Both the position numbers and the translations under genes were made by a program. Of a stretch of 64,000 nt of DNA, positions 17,728-26,369 are shown piece by piece. The DNA comes from DASTFY01 sp963829955. GTDB taxonomy: Bacteria; Actinomycetota; Acidimicrobiia; Acidimicrobiales; Ilumatobacteraceae. The stretch covers positions 248,001-312,000 of the forward strand of contig CAWHKS010000019.1 of the NCBI GenBank assembly GCA_963829955.1, in the 5' to 3' direction. The notes beneath the pieces are model-generated. The model saw nothing but the letters and a program-made list of their open reading frames with translations. It was not told where the DNA came from and ran no database searches. Numbering within the stretch: the first letter of the stretch is position 1; each line of letters starts with the position of its first letter.

Positions 17728-18211
17728 CGCGGACCCCGTCGGACATCACGGCCCGCAGCGCGGCGCGGGCGCGGGCCAGGAGGGACTCGGTGGCGTGGAC
17801 ACTGCGACCCAGCTCGCGGGCGACGTCGGGCACGCTCAGCTCGTCGACGTACCGGAGCACCAGCGCGACGCGTTGGTCGGGAGGGAGTTGGCCGAGAGCG
17901 GCCGTCAGCGCCCCGTCACCCGCCTCGCCCGCGGTGACATCGGCAGCCGGCAACACGTCATGTCGCTCCCGCTCGCGCCGCCGCCGGTCCTGCTTGAGCT
18001 GGTCGAGGAAGCGGTGACGGCAGGAGACGATCAGCCAGCCCGTGTCGGGCTGGAACGGCGGGCCGCTCCGCAGGCGCCGCACGAGCTGAAGGTAGGTCTC
18101 CTGGACGAGCTCGTCCGCCCAGGCGCGGTCCCCACCTGTGAGGCGCGTGGCGTAGCGGTACAGCGGATCGACCGATCGCTCGTACAACGCCACCACCTCC
18201 TCGTCCGTCAT
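17720..18211 (-). CDS. ECF-type RNA polymerase sigma factor, coupled to membrane partner
   Basis: A sigma-70 family factor of about 163 residues. Region 2 shows DPLYRYATRLTGGDRAWADE, then LVQETYLQLVRRL and GWLIVSCRHRFLDQLKQDRR. Region 4 shows LGQLPPDQRVALVLRYVDEL, then SVPDVARELGRSVHATESLL. The ATG at 18211 (MTDEEVVALYERS) is chosen because region 2 begins a few residues later. Upstream in-frame starts at 18241 and 18307 are possible and would add 10 or 32 residues. It overlaps the META-domain gene by eight bases. Confidence 0.88.
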   Translation of the reverse strand: MTDEEVVALYERSVDPLYRYATRLTGGDRAWADELVQETYLQLVRRLRSGPPFQPDTGWLIVSCRHRFLDQLKQDRRRRERERHDVLPAADVTAGEAGDGALTAALGQLPPDQRVALVLRYVDELSVPDVARELGRSVHATESLLARARAALRAVMSDGVRDG

Positions 18212-18351
18212 GGCCCCGCTCGTTACCACCTCGCTCGGCATGAGAACGACACCGTGGCACTGATTCCGTCGCGAGCGCGCGACACCGATTCCATCGCGGC
18301 GGCACAACGCGACCGGGCGAGCACCCGCTCACCGGCCACACTGGGAGCGGT

Positions 18352-19281
18352 ATGGCAGCGGTCCCCGCCTTCGAGGCCGAAACCCTGACCAAGGTCTTCC
18401 CAGGCGGTGCGACCGCGCTGGACCGGCTGACGGTCTCGGTCCCTCGCGGGTCGGTCGGGCTCGTCGGCGCGAACGGTGCGGGCAAGACCACCCTGTTCCG
18501 GCTGCTCCTCGGGCTCATCCGCCCCACCAACGGAGCGGTCGAGGTGTGCGGCCGACCCGTGGCCGAGGACCCCGTCGGCGTGCGCAGCAGGTTGGGGTTC
18601 ATGCCCGAGCACGACTGCCTGCCCCCCGACCAGACCGCGGCCGACCTCGTGTCCACCCTGGGCGAGATGAGCGGCCTGCCACCCCGGGCCGCCCGCCAGC
18701 GGGCATCGGACGTCCTAGACCTGGTGGGACTGGACGAAGCCCGCTTCCGTGCCATCGAGGGCTTCTCCACGGGCATGCGGCAGAGGACGAAGCTGGCGCA
18801 GGCGCTGGTGGCCGACCCCGAGGTCGTGCTGCTGGACGAGCCGACCGCCGGCCTCGATCCGATCGGGCGCCAGGAAATGCTGGCACTCGTCGCCCGCCTC
18901 TCCAGCTTCGGCATCTCGGTGGTCCTGGCCACGCACCTCCTCGACGACGTGCAGGCCGTGTGCGACCACGTCGTGATGATCAACGCCGGCCAGCTCGTGC
19001 TGGCCGGGCCGACCGATGAGCTTCTCGAACGGCCCGGCACCGTCAGGGTGGACGTGGGGGGCGCCAACGACGCGCTCGTCCAGGAACTGGTCCGGCGCAA
19101 CTTGCGGGTGACCACGCTGGAGGACGCCAGCCTCGAGGTCGACTCGGACGGGCTCGGCGGCGACGCGACGCTCGACGCGGTCCGTGACGCGGTCGCCGAC
19201 CTCGCGCTGCCGCTCCACGCCCTGTCCACCCGTCACTCCTCGCTCGACGAGGTCTTCCTCCGCCAGGCTGGTGAGCGATGA
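18352..19281 (+). CDS. ABC-2 type exporter ATP-binding protein (first)
   Basis: A 309-residue ABC ATPase. Walker A is GANGAGKTT (near residue 41). The signature is FSTGMRQRTKLAQAL in place of LSGGQ, typical of ABC-2 exporters. Walker B is VVLLDEPTAGLDP and the H-loop is VLATHLL. A roughly 90-residue C-terminal extension follows, as in drug or antibiotic exporters. The stop overlaps the next ATG by four bases. This begins a four-gene operon ATPase-permease-ATPase-permease (18352-21880). The substrate is unknown. Confidence 0.93.
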   Translation: MAAVPAFEAETLTKVFPGGATALDRLTVSVPRGSVGLVGANGAGKTTLFRLLLGLIRPTNGAVEVCGRPVAEDPVGVRSRLGFMPEHDCLPPDQTAADLVSTLGEMSGLPPRAARQRASDVLDLVGLDEARFRAIEGFSTGMRQRTKLAQALVADPEVVLLDEPTAGLDPIGRQEMLALVARLSSFGISVVLATHLLDDVQAVCDHVVMINAGQLVLAGPTDELLERPGTVRVDVGGANDALVQELVRRNLRVTTLEDASLEVDSDGLGGDATLDAVRDAVADLALPLHALSTRHSSLDEVFLRQAGER

Positions 19282-20172
19282 GCGCCACCGGCCCGCTCGG
19301 GGCGGTCTACGACCGGGGCTATCGGCCCTACGAGGGAACGCTCGGCGGGCGGCGCTCGGCCACGCTGGCGCTGTACCGCGCCTCCATCCGCCGCGGCGCT
19401 CGGCATCCGCCGGTCGTGGCGCCAGAAGGTCCTGCCCTGGAGCCTGCTGGCCATCGTCACTGTGCCGGCCATCATCAACGTCGGCGTCGGCTACCTCACC
19501 AGGGACACGCCGGCCGAGGGCTTCGAGTTCATCACCTACCGGGAGTACGTCGGCGTGTCGACCGCGCTGCTCCTGTTCGTGGCGCTGACCGCTCCCGACG
19601 TCGTGTGCCCTGATCGACGGCACCGTGTCCTGCCGCTGATCTTCGCCCGCCCGCTCGAGGGCCGGGACTACGTGCTGGCCAAGGTCGGTGCCATCGCAAC
19701 GATCCTCTTCGGGTTCAGCTTCCTCCCCCAGGTCGTCCTGTTCATCGGCCAGATGCTGGTCAGCGACGCCGCGCTCGACTACCTCCGCGACAACGCCGAG
19801 GTCATCTGGCAGGTCCCCCTGGCAGTCGCCATCCTCGCCGTGTACTACGCGGCCATCGGCGTGGCGATCGGCTCGCTGACCAGCCGGCGCATCGTGGCCG
19901 GCGTCGCCATCCTGGCCCTGGCCCTCGTGCCGTCGGTGATCACCGGCGCGGTGCTGGAGAACGATGCCGACCAGACCAGCCCCATCGGCGTCCTCAACCT
20001 GCTCGCCCTCCCCCTGTACCTGCGGGACCTGATCTTCCTCGGAGAGGTCGAAGAGGGGAGTCCCCTCAGCGGTGTGAACGGCGGCGGGATGCTGGCCATC
20101 GGGGTCTACGTCCTCGTGCTGGTCCTGGCGTTCGTGATCCTGTTCCGCCGCTATCGGGAGCCCGACGCGTGA
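19278..20172 (+). CDS. ABC-2 type permease (first; one-base frameshift near 19395)
   Basis: An integral membrane subunit of about 297 residues. The N-terminus MSATGPLGAVYDRGYRPYEG is typical of ABC-2 permeases paired with this ATPase type. The frame breaks after RRSATLALYRASIRR. Removing one G at 19395-19396 continues as ALGIRRSWRQKVLPWSLLAI and then PAIINVGVGYL to the end. About six membrane helices follow, ending LVLVLAFVILFRRYREPDA. The length (895 bases) is one over a multiple of three. It overlaps the preceding and following genes by ATGA or GTGA. Confidence 0.85.
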
Positions 20173-21128
20173 GTGCGCTGCCGCCGCCGGGCGAGCCCAT
20201 CATCGACCCCGCCTTCGCGCCCGGCGCGACGGTCGAGGTGAACGACGTGTCGGTGTGGTTCGGGCCGAAGGTCGCGCTCTCGGAGCTGAGCTGCTCGTTC
20301 GGACCCGGCGTGACGGGTCTCCTCGGGCCCAACGGTGCGGGCAAGACGACCCTCATGCGGACCATGACCGGACTCCTCGGGCCGAACACCGGATCGGTGC
20401 GGGTGATGGGTCGCGATCCACGCGTGGACCGGTCCGTCCAGCAGTCCCTGTCGCTCGTGCCGGAAGACGAGGCGGTCCCCGCCGGCGTCACCGCCCGCCA
20501 GCTCGTGCGCTACGTGGCCCGGCTCCACGGGGTGGGCGACCGGGGCGCCCCCGACGCCAGCCTGGCCACGGTGGGATTGACCGATGTGGCCGACCGCCGG
20601 GTCGGTGGTTTCAGCAAGGGCATGCGCCAGCGCACGAAGATCGCCGCCGCCCTCGTGACCGGGCCCACAGTGCTGGTGCTCGACGAGCCGCTCAACGGCG
20701 CCGATCCCGTGCAGCGAGCCCACCTCATCACCCTCTTCCGCCGGCTAGGCGCCGAGGGGCGAACGCTGATCGTCAGCTCGCACGTCCTCCACGAGGTCGA
20801 ACGCCTGGCCGAACGGCAGATCGTGCTGCTGCGGGGCCGGCTGGCGGCGGCCGGTGACCACCGCGCCATCCGCGACGCCATGGCGGACCGGCCCCGTCGC
20901 GTGCTGGTGCGAACCCGTTCCACGAGGGCGCTGGCCGGCGCGCTGCTCGAGCTCGATGCCGTCGCCAGCGTTGCCGTCGACGGGACCGAGATCATCGTGT
21001 CGTCCACCCGGGCGCGGGACATCGCCGTGGCCCTCCCCCGCCTGGCCCGGTCGTTGGACGCCCGCCTCGACGAGGTGCGGCCCCTCGACGACTCCCTCGA
21101 GAGCATGTTCAGGGAGCTGGTCCGATGA
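20169..21128 (+). CDS. ABC-2 type exporter ATP-binding protein (second)
   Basis: A 319-residue ABC ATPase starting at GTG 20169 within the previous stop. Walker A is GPNGAGKTT, the signature FSKGMRQRTKIAAAL, Walker B TVLVLDEPLNGADP and the H-loop VSSHVLHEV. The C-terminal 90 residues form the extension common to these exporters. It differs enough from the first ATPase (18352) that the two probably form a heterodimer, not redundant copies. That is inference from the operon layout. Confidence 0.93.
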   Translation: MSALPPPGEPIIDPAFAPGATVEVNDVSVWFGPKVALSELSCSFGPGVTGLLGPNGAGKTTLMRTMTGLLGPNTGSVRVMGRDPRVDRSVQQSLSLVPEDEAVPAGVTARQLVRYVARLHGVGDRGAPDASLATVGLTDVADRRVGGFSKGMRQRTKIAAALVTGPTVLVLDEPLNGADPVQRAHLITLFRRLGAEGRTLIVSSHVLHEVERLAERQIVLLRGRLAAAGDHRAIRDAMADRPRRVLVRTRSTRALAGALLELDAVASVAVDGTEIIVSSTRARDIAVALPRLARSLDARLDEVRPLDDSLESMFRELVR

Positions 21129-21880
21129 CGGCGGCGACCCGGGCCCGGGGTCGCCCGCCGTTCGGGGCGGTCCTCGGCTTCACCTTGCGGACCTGCCTTC
21201 CGGCGCGGCGATGGTGGACGCTCGCCATCCCGTGCGGGGCCGCCGTCGGCTTCGGACTCCTGTCCCGGCTCAGCGACGAGCCCGCCGACCAGGCCTTCGC
21301 CACGGTCGCCGACGTCGGCCTGTTCTCGCTGCTGATCCCGATTGCCTGCCTCGTGATCGGCGACGCGGTCCTCGGCGCCGAACTCCGGTCGGGCACGTTC
21401 CACTTCACGTTCCTCTCGCCGGCGCCGATCTGGACCATCGTCACGGCGCGCTGGCTCGGTGGTTGGATCGTGTCTCTCGTGACCCTCGTGCCGGCGATGG
21501 CGCTGGCGGCAGTCGTCGCCCAGAGCCCGGAGAGCGTGCCCGCCATCGCCCTCGCCACGGCGGCGGGATCAGCGGCCTATGTGGGCCTGTTCGTGCTCAT
21601 CGGTTGCGTGACCCGCCGGACCGCCGTGTGGTCGCTGGCCGTGGTCTTCTTCATCGAGCGGCTCCTGGGCTCGTCGCTCACCGGCATCGCGCAACTCTCA
21701 CCGATGTGGGAGGGCCGAGCGGTGTTCGCCGGCCTGGGACCGGGCACGGACGACCTGCTGAGAGACGGGCTCCCGGAGGGTTGGGCGGCCGTCGTCCGTC
21801 TCGCCATCATCACCGCCGTGACCCTCGGCCTGGCCTGCTGGCGGCTGCGCCACCTGCGCCTGACCGGCTCCTCGGACTGA
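21125..21880 (+). CDS. ABC-2 type permease (second)
   Basis: A 251-residue membrane protein with about six hydrophobic helices (for example ADVGLFSLLIPIACLVIG, WIVSLVTLVPAMALAAVVA, GSAAYVGLFVLIGCV). ELRSGTFHFTFLSP is the usual cytoplasmic motif of ABC-2 permeases near the second helix. The start overlaps the ATPase stop (ATGA). It is the last gene of the operon; the convergent MBL hydrolase gene ends four bases away. Confidence 0.88.
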   Translation: MTAATRARGRPPFGAVLGFTLRTCLPARRWWTLAIPCGAAVGFGLLSRLSDEPADQAFATVADVGLFSLLIPIACLVIGDAVLGAELRSGTFHFTFLSPAPIWTIVTARWLGGWIVSLVTLVPAMALAAVVAQSPESVPAIALATAAGSAAYVGLFVLIGCVTRRTAVWSLAVVFFIERLLGSSLTGIAQLSPMWEGRAVFAGLGPGTDDLLRDGLPEGWAAVVRLAIITAVTLGLACWRLRHLRLTGSSD

Positions 21881-21884
21881 GCGC

Positions 21885-22745
21885 TCAGCCGGCGAGCGCG
21901 GTGTAGCCCCGGCTCACGGCCTCGACGAGGGAGTCGGCCGGATATGGCCATCGGTCGCCGGCCTCCCGGAGCGCGTCGGCTGCGGGAACTCCTGCCTCGA
22001 AGAGCTCGCGGATCAGATTGGCCACCGCGGCCAGGTCATGCACCTGCCCGGTGACCGCTGGAGATCCCATGACGTCGCCGTGGCCGGGCACGTAGACGGC
22101 CCCTCCTTCGGCCGCCACTGCACCGGCCGTGACCGGCCACTCGAGCGGGAAGCAGTCGATGCCGAAGGCGGGCGGTGCGGACTCCTCCAACAGGTCGCCC
22201 GCGAACACCACTTCGGCCGCCGGGATCACGACGACGATGTCGTTGCCGGTGTGGCCCCGGCCGAGATCCACGAGCTCGACGGCGCGGTCGCCGAGGTCCA
22301 GTGTGACGCGCTCGGCCACGAGGTGGTCGGGTGGCGTCAGCACGACGCGGTCGTACTCGTCCCCCGCCTCGTCCCCATAGAAGGACCGCAGCACGGACCG
22401 CAGTTCGGTCTCGTCAGCGAGCAGCGTCTCGGGGAGGTCCCGGTGGCCCCAGAGCTCGACGTCGCCGGCGACTTCCACTGCGCCGGGCTGTCCTTCACCG
22501 CGGGCCGCCTCGACGAAGCGCTGGTTGCCGAAGACGTGATCGAAGTGCCAGTGGCTGTTGACCACCCACCGGACCGGCTGGCCGAAGAAGGTCAGCTCGC
22601 GGAGCAGCTCGTCGGCCTGGCGCAGGTCGGCCCGCGTGTCGAGCACCAGCAGGGCGTCGCTCCCGCGCACGACCCCGATGTTGAGGTCGAACCTCTGGTA
22701 ACGACGCCGGAAGCAGCCGTCACCGACCTCCTGCCATGGGCTCAC
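21885..22745 (-). CDS. Metallo-beta-lactamase-fold hydrolase
   Basis: A 286-residue MBL-fold enzyme. The zinc-ligand motif is NSHWHFDHVFGN (HxHxDH type), with further ligands in LGRGHTGNDIVV, FAGDLLEE and VYVPGHGDVM. It is closest in pattern to the SoxH/quinoprotein-relay group (DLNIGVVRGSDALLVLDTRA), and the substrate is unknown. GTG 22745 is chosen because it overlaps the upstream stop (GTGA) and gives the typical N-terminus; the longer in-frame reading to 22874 is Arg-rich. Confidence 0.87.
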   Translation of the reverse strand: MSPWQEVGDGCFRRRYQRFDLNIGVVRGSDALLVLDTRADLRQADELLRELTFFGQPVRWVVNSHWHFDHVFGNQRFVEAARGEGQPGAVEVAGDVELWGHRDLPETLLADETELRSVLRSFYGDEAGDEYDRVVLTPPDHLVAERVTLDLGDRAVELVDLGRGHTGNDIVVVIPAAEVVFAGDLLEESAPPAFGIDCFPLEWPVTAGAVAAEGGAVYVPGHGDVMGSPAVTGQVHDLAAVANLIRELFEAGVPAADALREAGDRWPYPADSLVEAVSRGYTALAG

Positions 22746-23317
22746 GCGGTAGCGCTCAGCCCGGCTCCGCGCTCGATCCGCGACAGCTCCTCCCAGGCGG
22801 CGTCGCGGGCATCGAGGTCCTCGCTGATCCGGCGGAGTCCGGCGTCGACCGACTCGCTCCCGTCCCGGCCGCACCCGCGCGCCTCGGCGGCGATGCGCAA
22901 CGCACTCCGCTCCAGCTCGGCGACGCGGCGCGCCGCCTGCTGGCGCCCCACCGTCCCGCTGGCGCCGCGGGCGCGAGCCACGAGCAGCAGCTCGCCGTCG
23001 AGCACGACGGCATGGGCCTCGATCTCGGCGGCCAACGTTTCGAGCACCGATGCGTCATCCCGACGTCGTGAGCGGCGGCGCCGAACGCGGCGGGCCGGGA
23101 CCGCAGCCCGGAGCACGACGACCGAGGCCCGCAGCCGCCGGTGCAGGCGGGCGCAGCCCGTCGGCCAGACCAGCCAGCGCAATGGTGGCCGGGTCGGGTG
23201 GCCCGCGGTCACCTCGTTGCGCCGGCGCAGGGTCCGCCAGGCCAGCCAGCAGAGGGCGGCCGAGCCGACGAGGAGGAGCCCGGCGAACACGCTCAGGACT
23301 GCCACGACCTCGCCCAT
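22742..23317 (-). CDS. Single-pass membrane protein with helical C-terminus
   Basis: A 191-residue protein of unknown function. Residues 3-26 form a membrane helix (VVAVLSVFAGLLLVGSAALC). A very basic stretch follows (VPARRVRRRRSRRRDD) and then a long helical region (LETLAAEIEAHAVVLDGELL, RISEDLDARDAAWEELSRIE). It is translationally coupled to the MBL hydrolase by a GTGA overlap. The ATG at 23317 is preferred over far upstream in-frame starts that overlap the divergent nitroreductase gene. Confidence 0.7.
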   Translation of the reverse strand: MGEVVAVLSVFAGLLLVGSAALCWLAWRTLRRRNEVTAGHPTRPPLRWLVWPTGCARLHRRLRASVVVLRAAVPARRVRRRRSRRRDDASVLETLAAEIEAHAVVLDGELLLVARARGASGTVGRQQAARRVAELERSALRIAAEARGCGRDGSESVDAGLRRISEDLDARDAAWEELSRIERGAGLSATA

Positions 23318-23410
23318 GCGGGGCAGCGTACCCAATCGCCACTCAGCCTGTCCGCGGCGGTGCGGCGCCGGGCAGCCCGGCTCCTGCGGGGGGCACCGTA
23401 CAGTCCGAGC

Positions 23411-24076
23411 ATGACGATCGACCAGGCAGCGGCCGACAAGCTGCTGACGACCACTCGCTCCGTTCGCAAACGTCTCGATCTCGGCAAGCCCGTGCCGCCA
23501 TCGCTCATCGAGGAGTGCCTCGAGATCGCGCTCCAGGCACCGACGGCGACCAACGCACAGAACTGGGCCTTCGTCGTCGTGACCGACCCCGACAAGAAGC
23601 GGATCATCGCCGAGCACTACCGGGACGGGTGGGCGACGCTACGGGCCATGGGCTACCCACCGCCGCTGGCGGAGGGAGATCCCCGCGAGGACGTGATGCC
23701 CAAGGTGATCGAGTCGGCCGAGTACCTCGGCTCCGTGCTCGACCAGGTGCCGGTGCTCGTGATCGCCTGTGTGCAGGGTCGGGTCGTCGAGACGCCGATC
23801 CTCGTGGCGCAGGCGTCGACCTACGGCTCCATCGCCCCGGCGGCCTGGTCGTTCATGCTCGCGGCGCGCGCTCGTGGCCTCGGCAGCTCGTGGACGACGC
23901 TGCACCTGTTCCACGAGAAGGAGGTCGGCGAGCTGCTCGGCATCCCGGACGACTGGATGCAGGTAGCGCTGCTCCCGGTGGCCTTCTACACGGGGGACGA
24001 CTTCCGGCCCGGGCACCGCCTGCCGGCCGCGGAGCTGACCCACTGGAACGCCTGGGGTGGTGGAGCTCCCACCTGA
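23411..24076 (+). CDS. Nitroreductase-family FMN oxidoreductase
   Basis: A 221-residue nitroreductase-fold protein. The FMN phosphate loop TTRSVRKRLDL is near the N-terminus, and QAPTATNAQNWAFVVVTD is the typical second motif. QASTYGSIAPAAWSFMLAAR with GLGSSWTTLHLF forms the cofactor and dimer region. Family members reduce nitro groups, flavins or quinones with NAD(P)H, and the natural substrate is not predictable here. TACAGT at 23399-23404 lies six bases before the ATG without a ribosome site, suggesting a leaderless transcript. Confidence 0.9.
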   Translation: MTIDQAAADKLLTTTRSVRKRLDLGKPVPPSLIEECLEIALQAPTATNAQNWAFVVVTDPDKKRIIAEHYRDGWATLRAMGYPPPLAEGDPREDVMPKVIESAEYLGSVLDQVPVLVIACVQGRVVETPILVAQASTYGSIAPAAWSFMLAARARGLGSSWTTLHLFHEKEVGELLGIPDDWMQVALLPVAFYTGDDFRPGHRLPAAELTHWNAWGGGAPT

Positions 24077-24155
24077 CGGCGCTCCGAGCGCCAGGCTTCC
24101 CCTGCTCAGGGCCATCCACCGCCCCCCGGGCGCCGCCGAGCGCTAGAACGGTGGC

Positions 24156-25265
24156 GTGAGCATCTCAGCGATCGTCTTGGCGGCGGGCCAGGGCACGCGC
24201 ATGCGGTCCGAACGCCCGAAGCCGCTCCACGTCATCTGCGGCCGCCCGCTCGTCCTCCACGTGCTCCACGCCCTCGAGGGTCTCGACGTCGAGCGGACGG
24301 TGGTCGTCGTCGGGCACGGCGCGGCCCGCGTGACGAAGCGGGTGCAGGAGGACAGCCCCGCTGAGCTGCACGTCAGCTTCGTCGAGCAGCGGGTGCAGCG
24401 GGGCACCGGCGACGCGGTCATGGTCGGGCTCACCGCCTTCCCCGACGCGGATCTGGACGACACGTCGACCGTGCTCATCGTCCCCGGCGACACCCCGCTG
24501 CTCCTGCCCGAGACTCTCCACGACCTCGTGGCCTTCCACGAGGCCGGTGGCCACGGCGGCACCATCCTCGCCGCGCACATGAGTGAGCCGACGGGATACG
24601 GCCGTCTCGTGCGCGACAAGCACGGCCTCGTGGCGCGGGTCGTCGAGGAGGGCGACGCCACGCCCGAGGAGCGGGCCATCCAGGAGGTCAACACCTCCAT
24701 CTACTGCTTCCGCCGGGACCTGCTGGGGCCGGCACTGCGCCGCCTCTCGCCCGACAACGCGCAGGGCGAGTACTACCTCACCGACGTCATCTCCGTGCTC
24801 CACGACACCGGCCACGGCGTGGACGCCTACACGCTCCACGACGCCCAGCAGGTTCAGGGCGTTAACGACCGATGGCAGCTGGCGCTGGCCGAGCGGGAGC
24901 TACGCCGCCGCATCAACCGGCGGTGGCTGCTGGAGGGCGTCACGATGCTCGACCCCCGCCAAACGTTCATCGACGCCACGGTCCAGCTCGGTCGCGACGT
25001 CACCCTCTACCCGGGCACGATGCTGCAGGGCCGCACCGTGGTCGGCGACGGCTGCGAGATCGGCCCCGACACCCGCCTGGTCGACAGCGTCGTGGGCGAC
25101 GGCGCCATCGTCGAGCACGCGGTCGTGCGGGACAGCGAGGTCGGCGAGCAGGCCCACGTCGGGCCGTACGCCGTGCTGGAGGCGGGCAGCGTCGTCGAGT
25201 CGAAGCAGGTGACCGGAGCCTTCTACACTGAAGCCCCCGACCGGCGAGCGGAGTCCGAGCAGTAG
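24156..25265 (+). CDS. glmU: GlmU-like UDP-GlcNAc pyrophosphorylase lacking the acetyltransferase half
   Basis: The N-terminal nucleotidyltransferase domain makes UDP-N-acetylglucosamine for peptidoglycan: LAAGQGTRMRSERPKPLH, then VEQRVQRGTGDAV, IVPGDTPLL and VNTSIYCFRRDLL. From about residue 262 a short left-handed beta-helix begins (TVQLGRDVTLYPGTMLQGRT), but the protein stops at 369 residues, while complete GlmU proteins run about 450-480. The acetyl-CoA site and catalytic histidine region of the acetyltransferase domain are missing. No frame continues it, because prs starts one base after the stop. Either acetylation is done by another enzyme or the protein is only a uridylyltransferase. 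Start is GTG 24156. Confidence 0.85.
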   Translation: MSISAIVLAAGQGTRMRSERPKPLHVICGRPLVLHVLHALEGLDVERTVVVVGHGAARVTKRVQEDSPAELHVSFVEQRVQRGTGDAVMVGLTAFPDADLDDTSTVLIVPGDTPLLLPETLHDLVAFHEAGGHGGTILAAHMSEPTGYGRLVRDKHGLVARVVEEGDATPEERAIQEVNTSIYCFRRDLLGPALRRLSPDNAQGEYYLTDVISVLHDTGHGVDAYTLHDAQQVQGVNDRWQLALAERELRRRINRRWLLEGVTMLDPRQTFIDATVQLGRDVTLYPGTMLQGRTVVGDGCEIGPDTRLVDSVVGDGAIVEHAVVRDSEVGEQAHVGPYAVLEAGSVVESKQVTGAFYTEAPDRRAESEQ

Positions 25266-26258
25266 ATGGAACGCGTCACGACCAAGCGCATGGCCCTCTA
25301 CTCGGGCCGTACCCACCTGGCGCTGGCCGAGGAGATCGCCGAACACCTGGGCATCGAGCTCGGCGACCCCAACCTGGTCGAGTTCTCGAGCGGTGAGTAC
25401 CGCCCCCGGTTCACCGAGAGCGTCCGCGGCACGGACGTCTTCATCATGCAGACCCACTACGGCTGCGACGGGCGCTCCGTCAACGACTCGATCATGGAGC
25501 AGCTCATCATGATCGACGCCGCCTACCGGGCGTCGGCGAAGCGCATCACGGCCGTGTGCCCCTTCTACGGCTACGCCCGGCAGGACCGCAAGGCCGAGGG
25601 TCGGGAGCCGATCACGGCGCGCCTGGTGGCCGACCTCTTCAAGGCCGCAGGCGCCAAACGAATGGTCAGTGTGGACCTCCACTCCGGGCAGATCCAGGGT
25701 TTCTTCGACGGCCCGGTCGACCATCTGACGGCCATCCCCGTTCTGGAGGGCTACATCCGGGACCACTGCGAACCCGGTGTGGTCGTGGTCGCCCCGGACG
25801 CCGGGCGGGTAAAGGTGGCGGAGCGCTTCGCCCAGCACCTCGGCGACCTCGATGCCGATCTGGCCTTCATCAACAAGCGCCGGCCGAAGGGGATGGCCAA
25901 CGTCGCCGTCGCCCGCGAGGTCATCGGCGACGTCGCCGGCCGGCACTGCGTCATCACCGACGACATGATCGACACCGCGTCGACCATCGCCTCGGCGGCG
26001 GAGATCCTCCTGGAGCGGGGCGCCACCGAGGTCTGGGCGATGGCCACCCACGGGGTGCTCTCCGGCCCCGCGGTCGATCGCCTGAAGAACGCACCCATCG
26101 CCCGGGTGGTGATCACCAACACCCTGCCGCTGCCGCCCGAGAAGCAGCTGGACAAGCTCGAGGTGCTCTCGGTGGCGCCGATCCTCGCCGACGCCCTGGC
26201 CGCCGTCTTCGACGACACCAGCGTCAGCGAGATTTTCGGCGGCGAGAACCAGGCCTGA
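25266..26258 (+). CDS. prs: Ribose-phosphate pyrophosphokinase (PRPP synthase)
   Basis: This 330-residue enzyme makes PRPP from ribose-5-phosphate and ATP for nucleotide, histidine and tryptophan synthesis. It shows the substrate loop FSSGEYRPRFTESVRG, the ATP region PFYGYARQDRKAEGREPITA, the ribose-phosphate site VVVAPDAGRVKVAERF, and the PRPP-binding loop ITDDMIDTASTI (usually TAGT; serine replaces glycine). The start follows the GlmU stop directly. The glmU-prs pair is a common bacterial arrangement linking two UTP/ATP-using precursor pathways. Confidence 0.96.
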   Translation: MERVTTKRMALYSGRTHLALAEEIAEHLGIELGDPNLVEFSSGEYRPRFTESVRGTDVFIMQTHYGCDGRSVNDSIMEQLIMIDAAYRASAKRITAVCPFYGYARQDRKAEGREPITARLVADLFKAAGAKRMVSVDLHSGQIQGFFDGPVDHLTAIPVLEGYIRDHCEPGVVVVAPDAGRVKVAERFAQHLGDLDADLAFINKRRPKGMANVAVAREVIGDVAGRHCVITDDMIDTASTIASAAEILLERGATEVWAMATHGVLSGPAVDRLKNAPIARVVITNTLPLPPEKQLDKLEVLSVAPILADALAAVFDDTSVSEIFGGENQA

Positions 26259-26369
26259 CACCAGACAACGCGGCGCCGGCCTCCGCGCACCATGGTCCGC
26301 CGCGGCTCCTGACGGCGGCCACTACGGTTCGCCGGCGGCACGGGTCGCACGAGCCGGGGAGGGGCCAGC

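Noticed and set aside
22038..23414. A 458-codon plus-strand open frame antisense to the MBL and coiled-coil genes
   Set aside because: No domain signal; both minus-strand genes have good motifs and coupled starts.
26297..26318. CCGCCG/CGGCGG stem after prs as a terminator
   Set aside because: Only six base pairs in a GC-rich region and no T-run; not distinguishable from chance.
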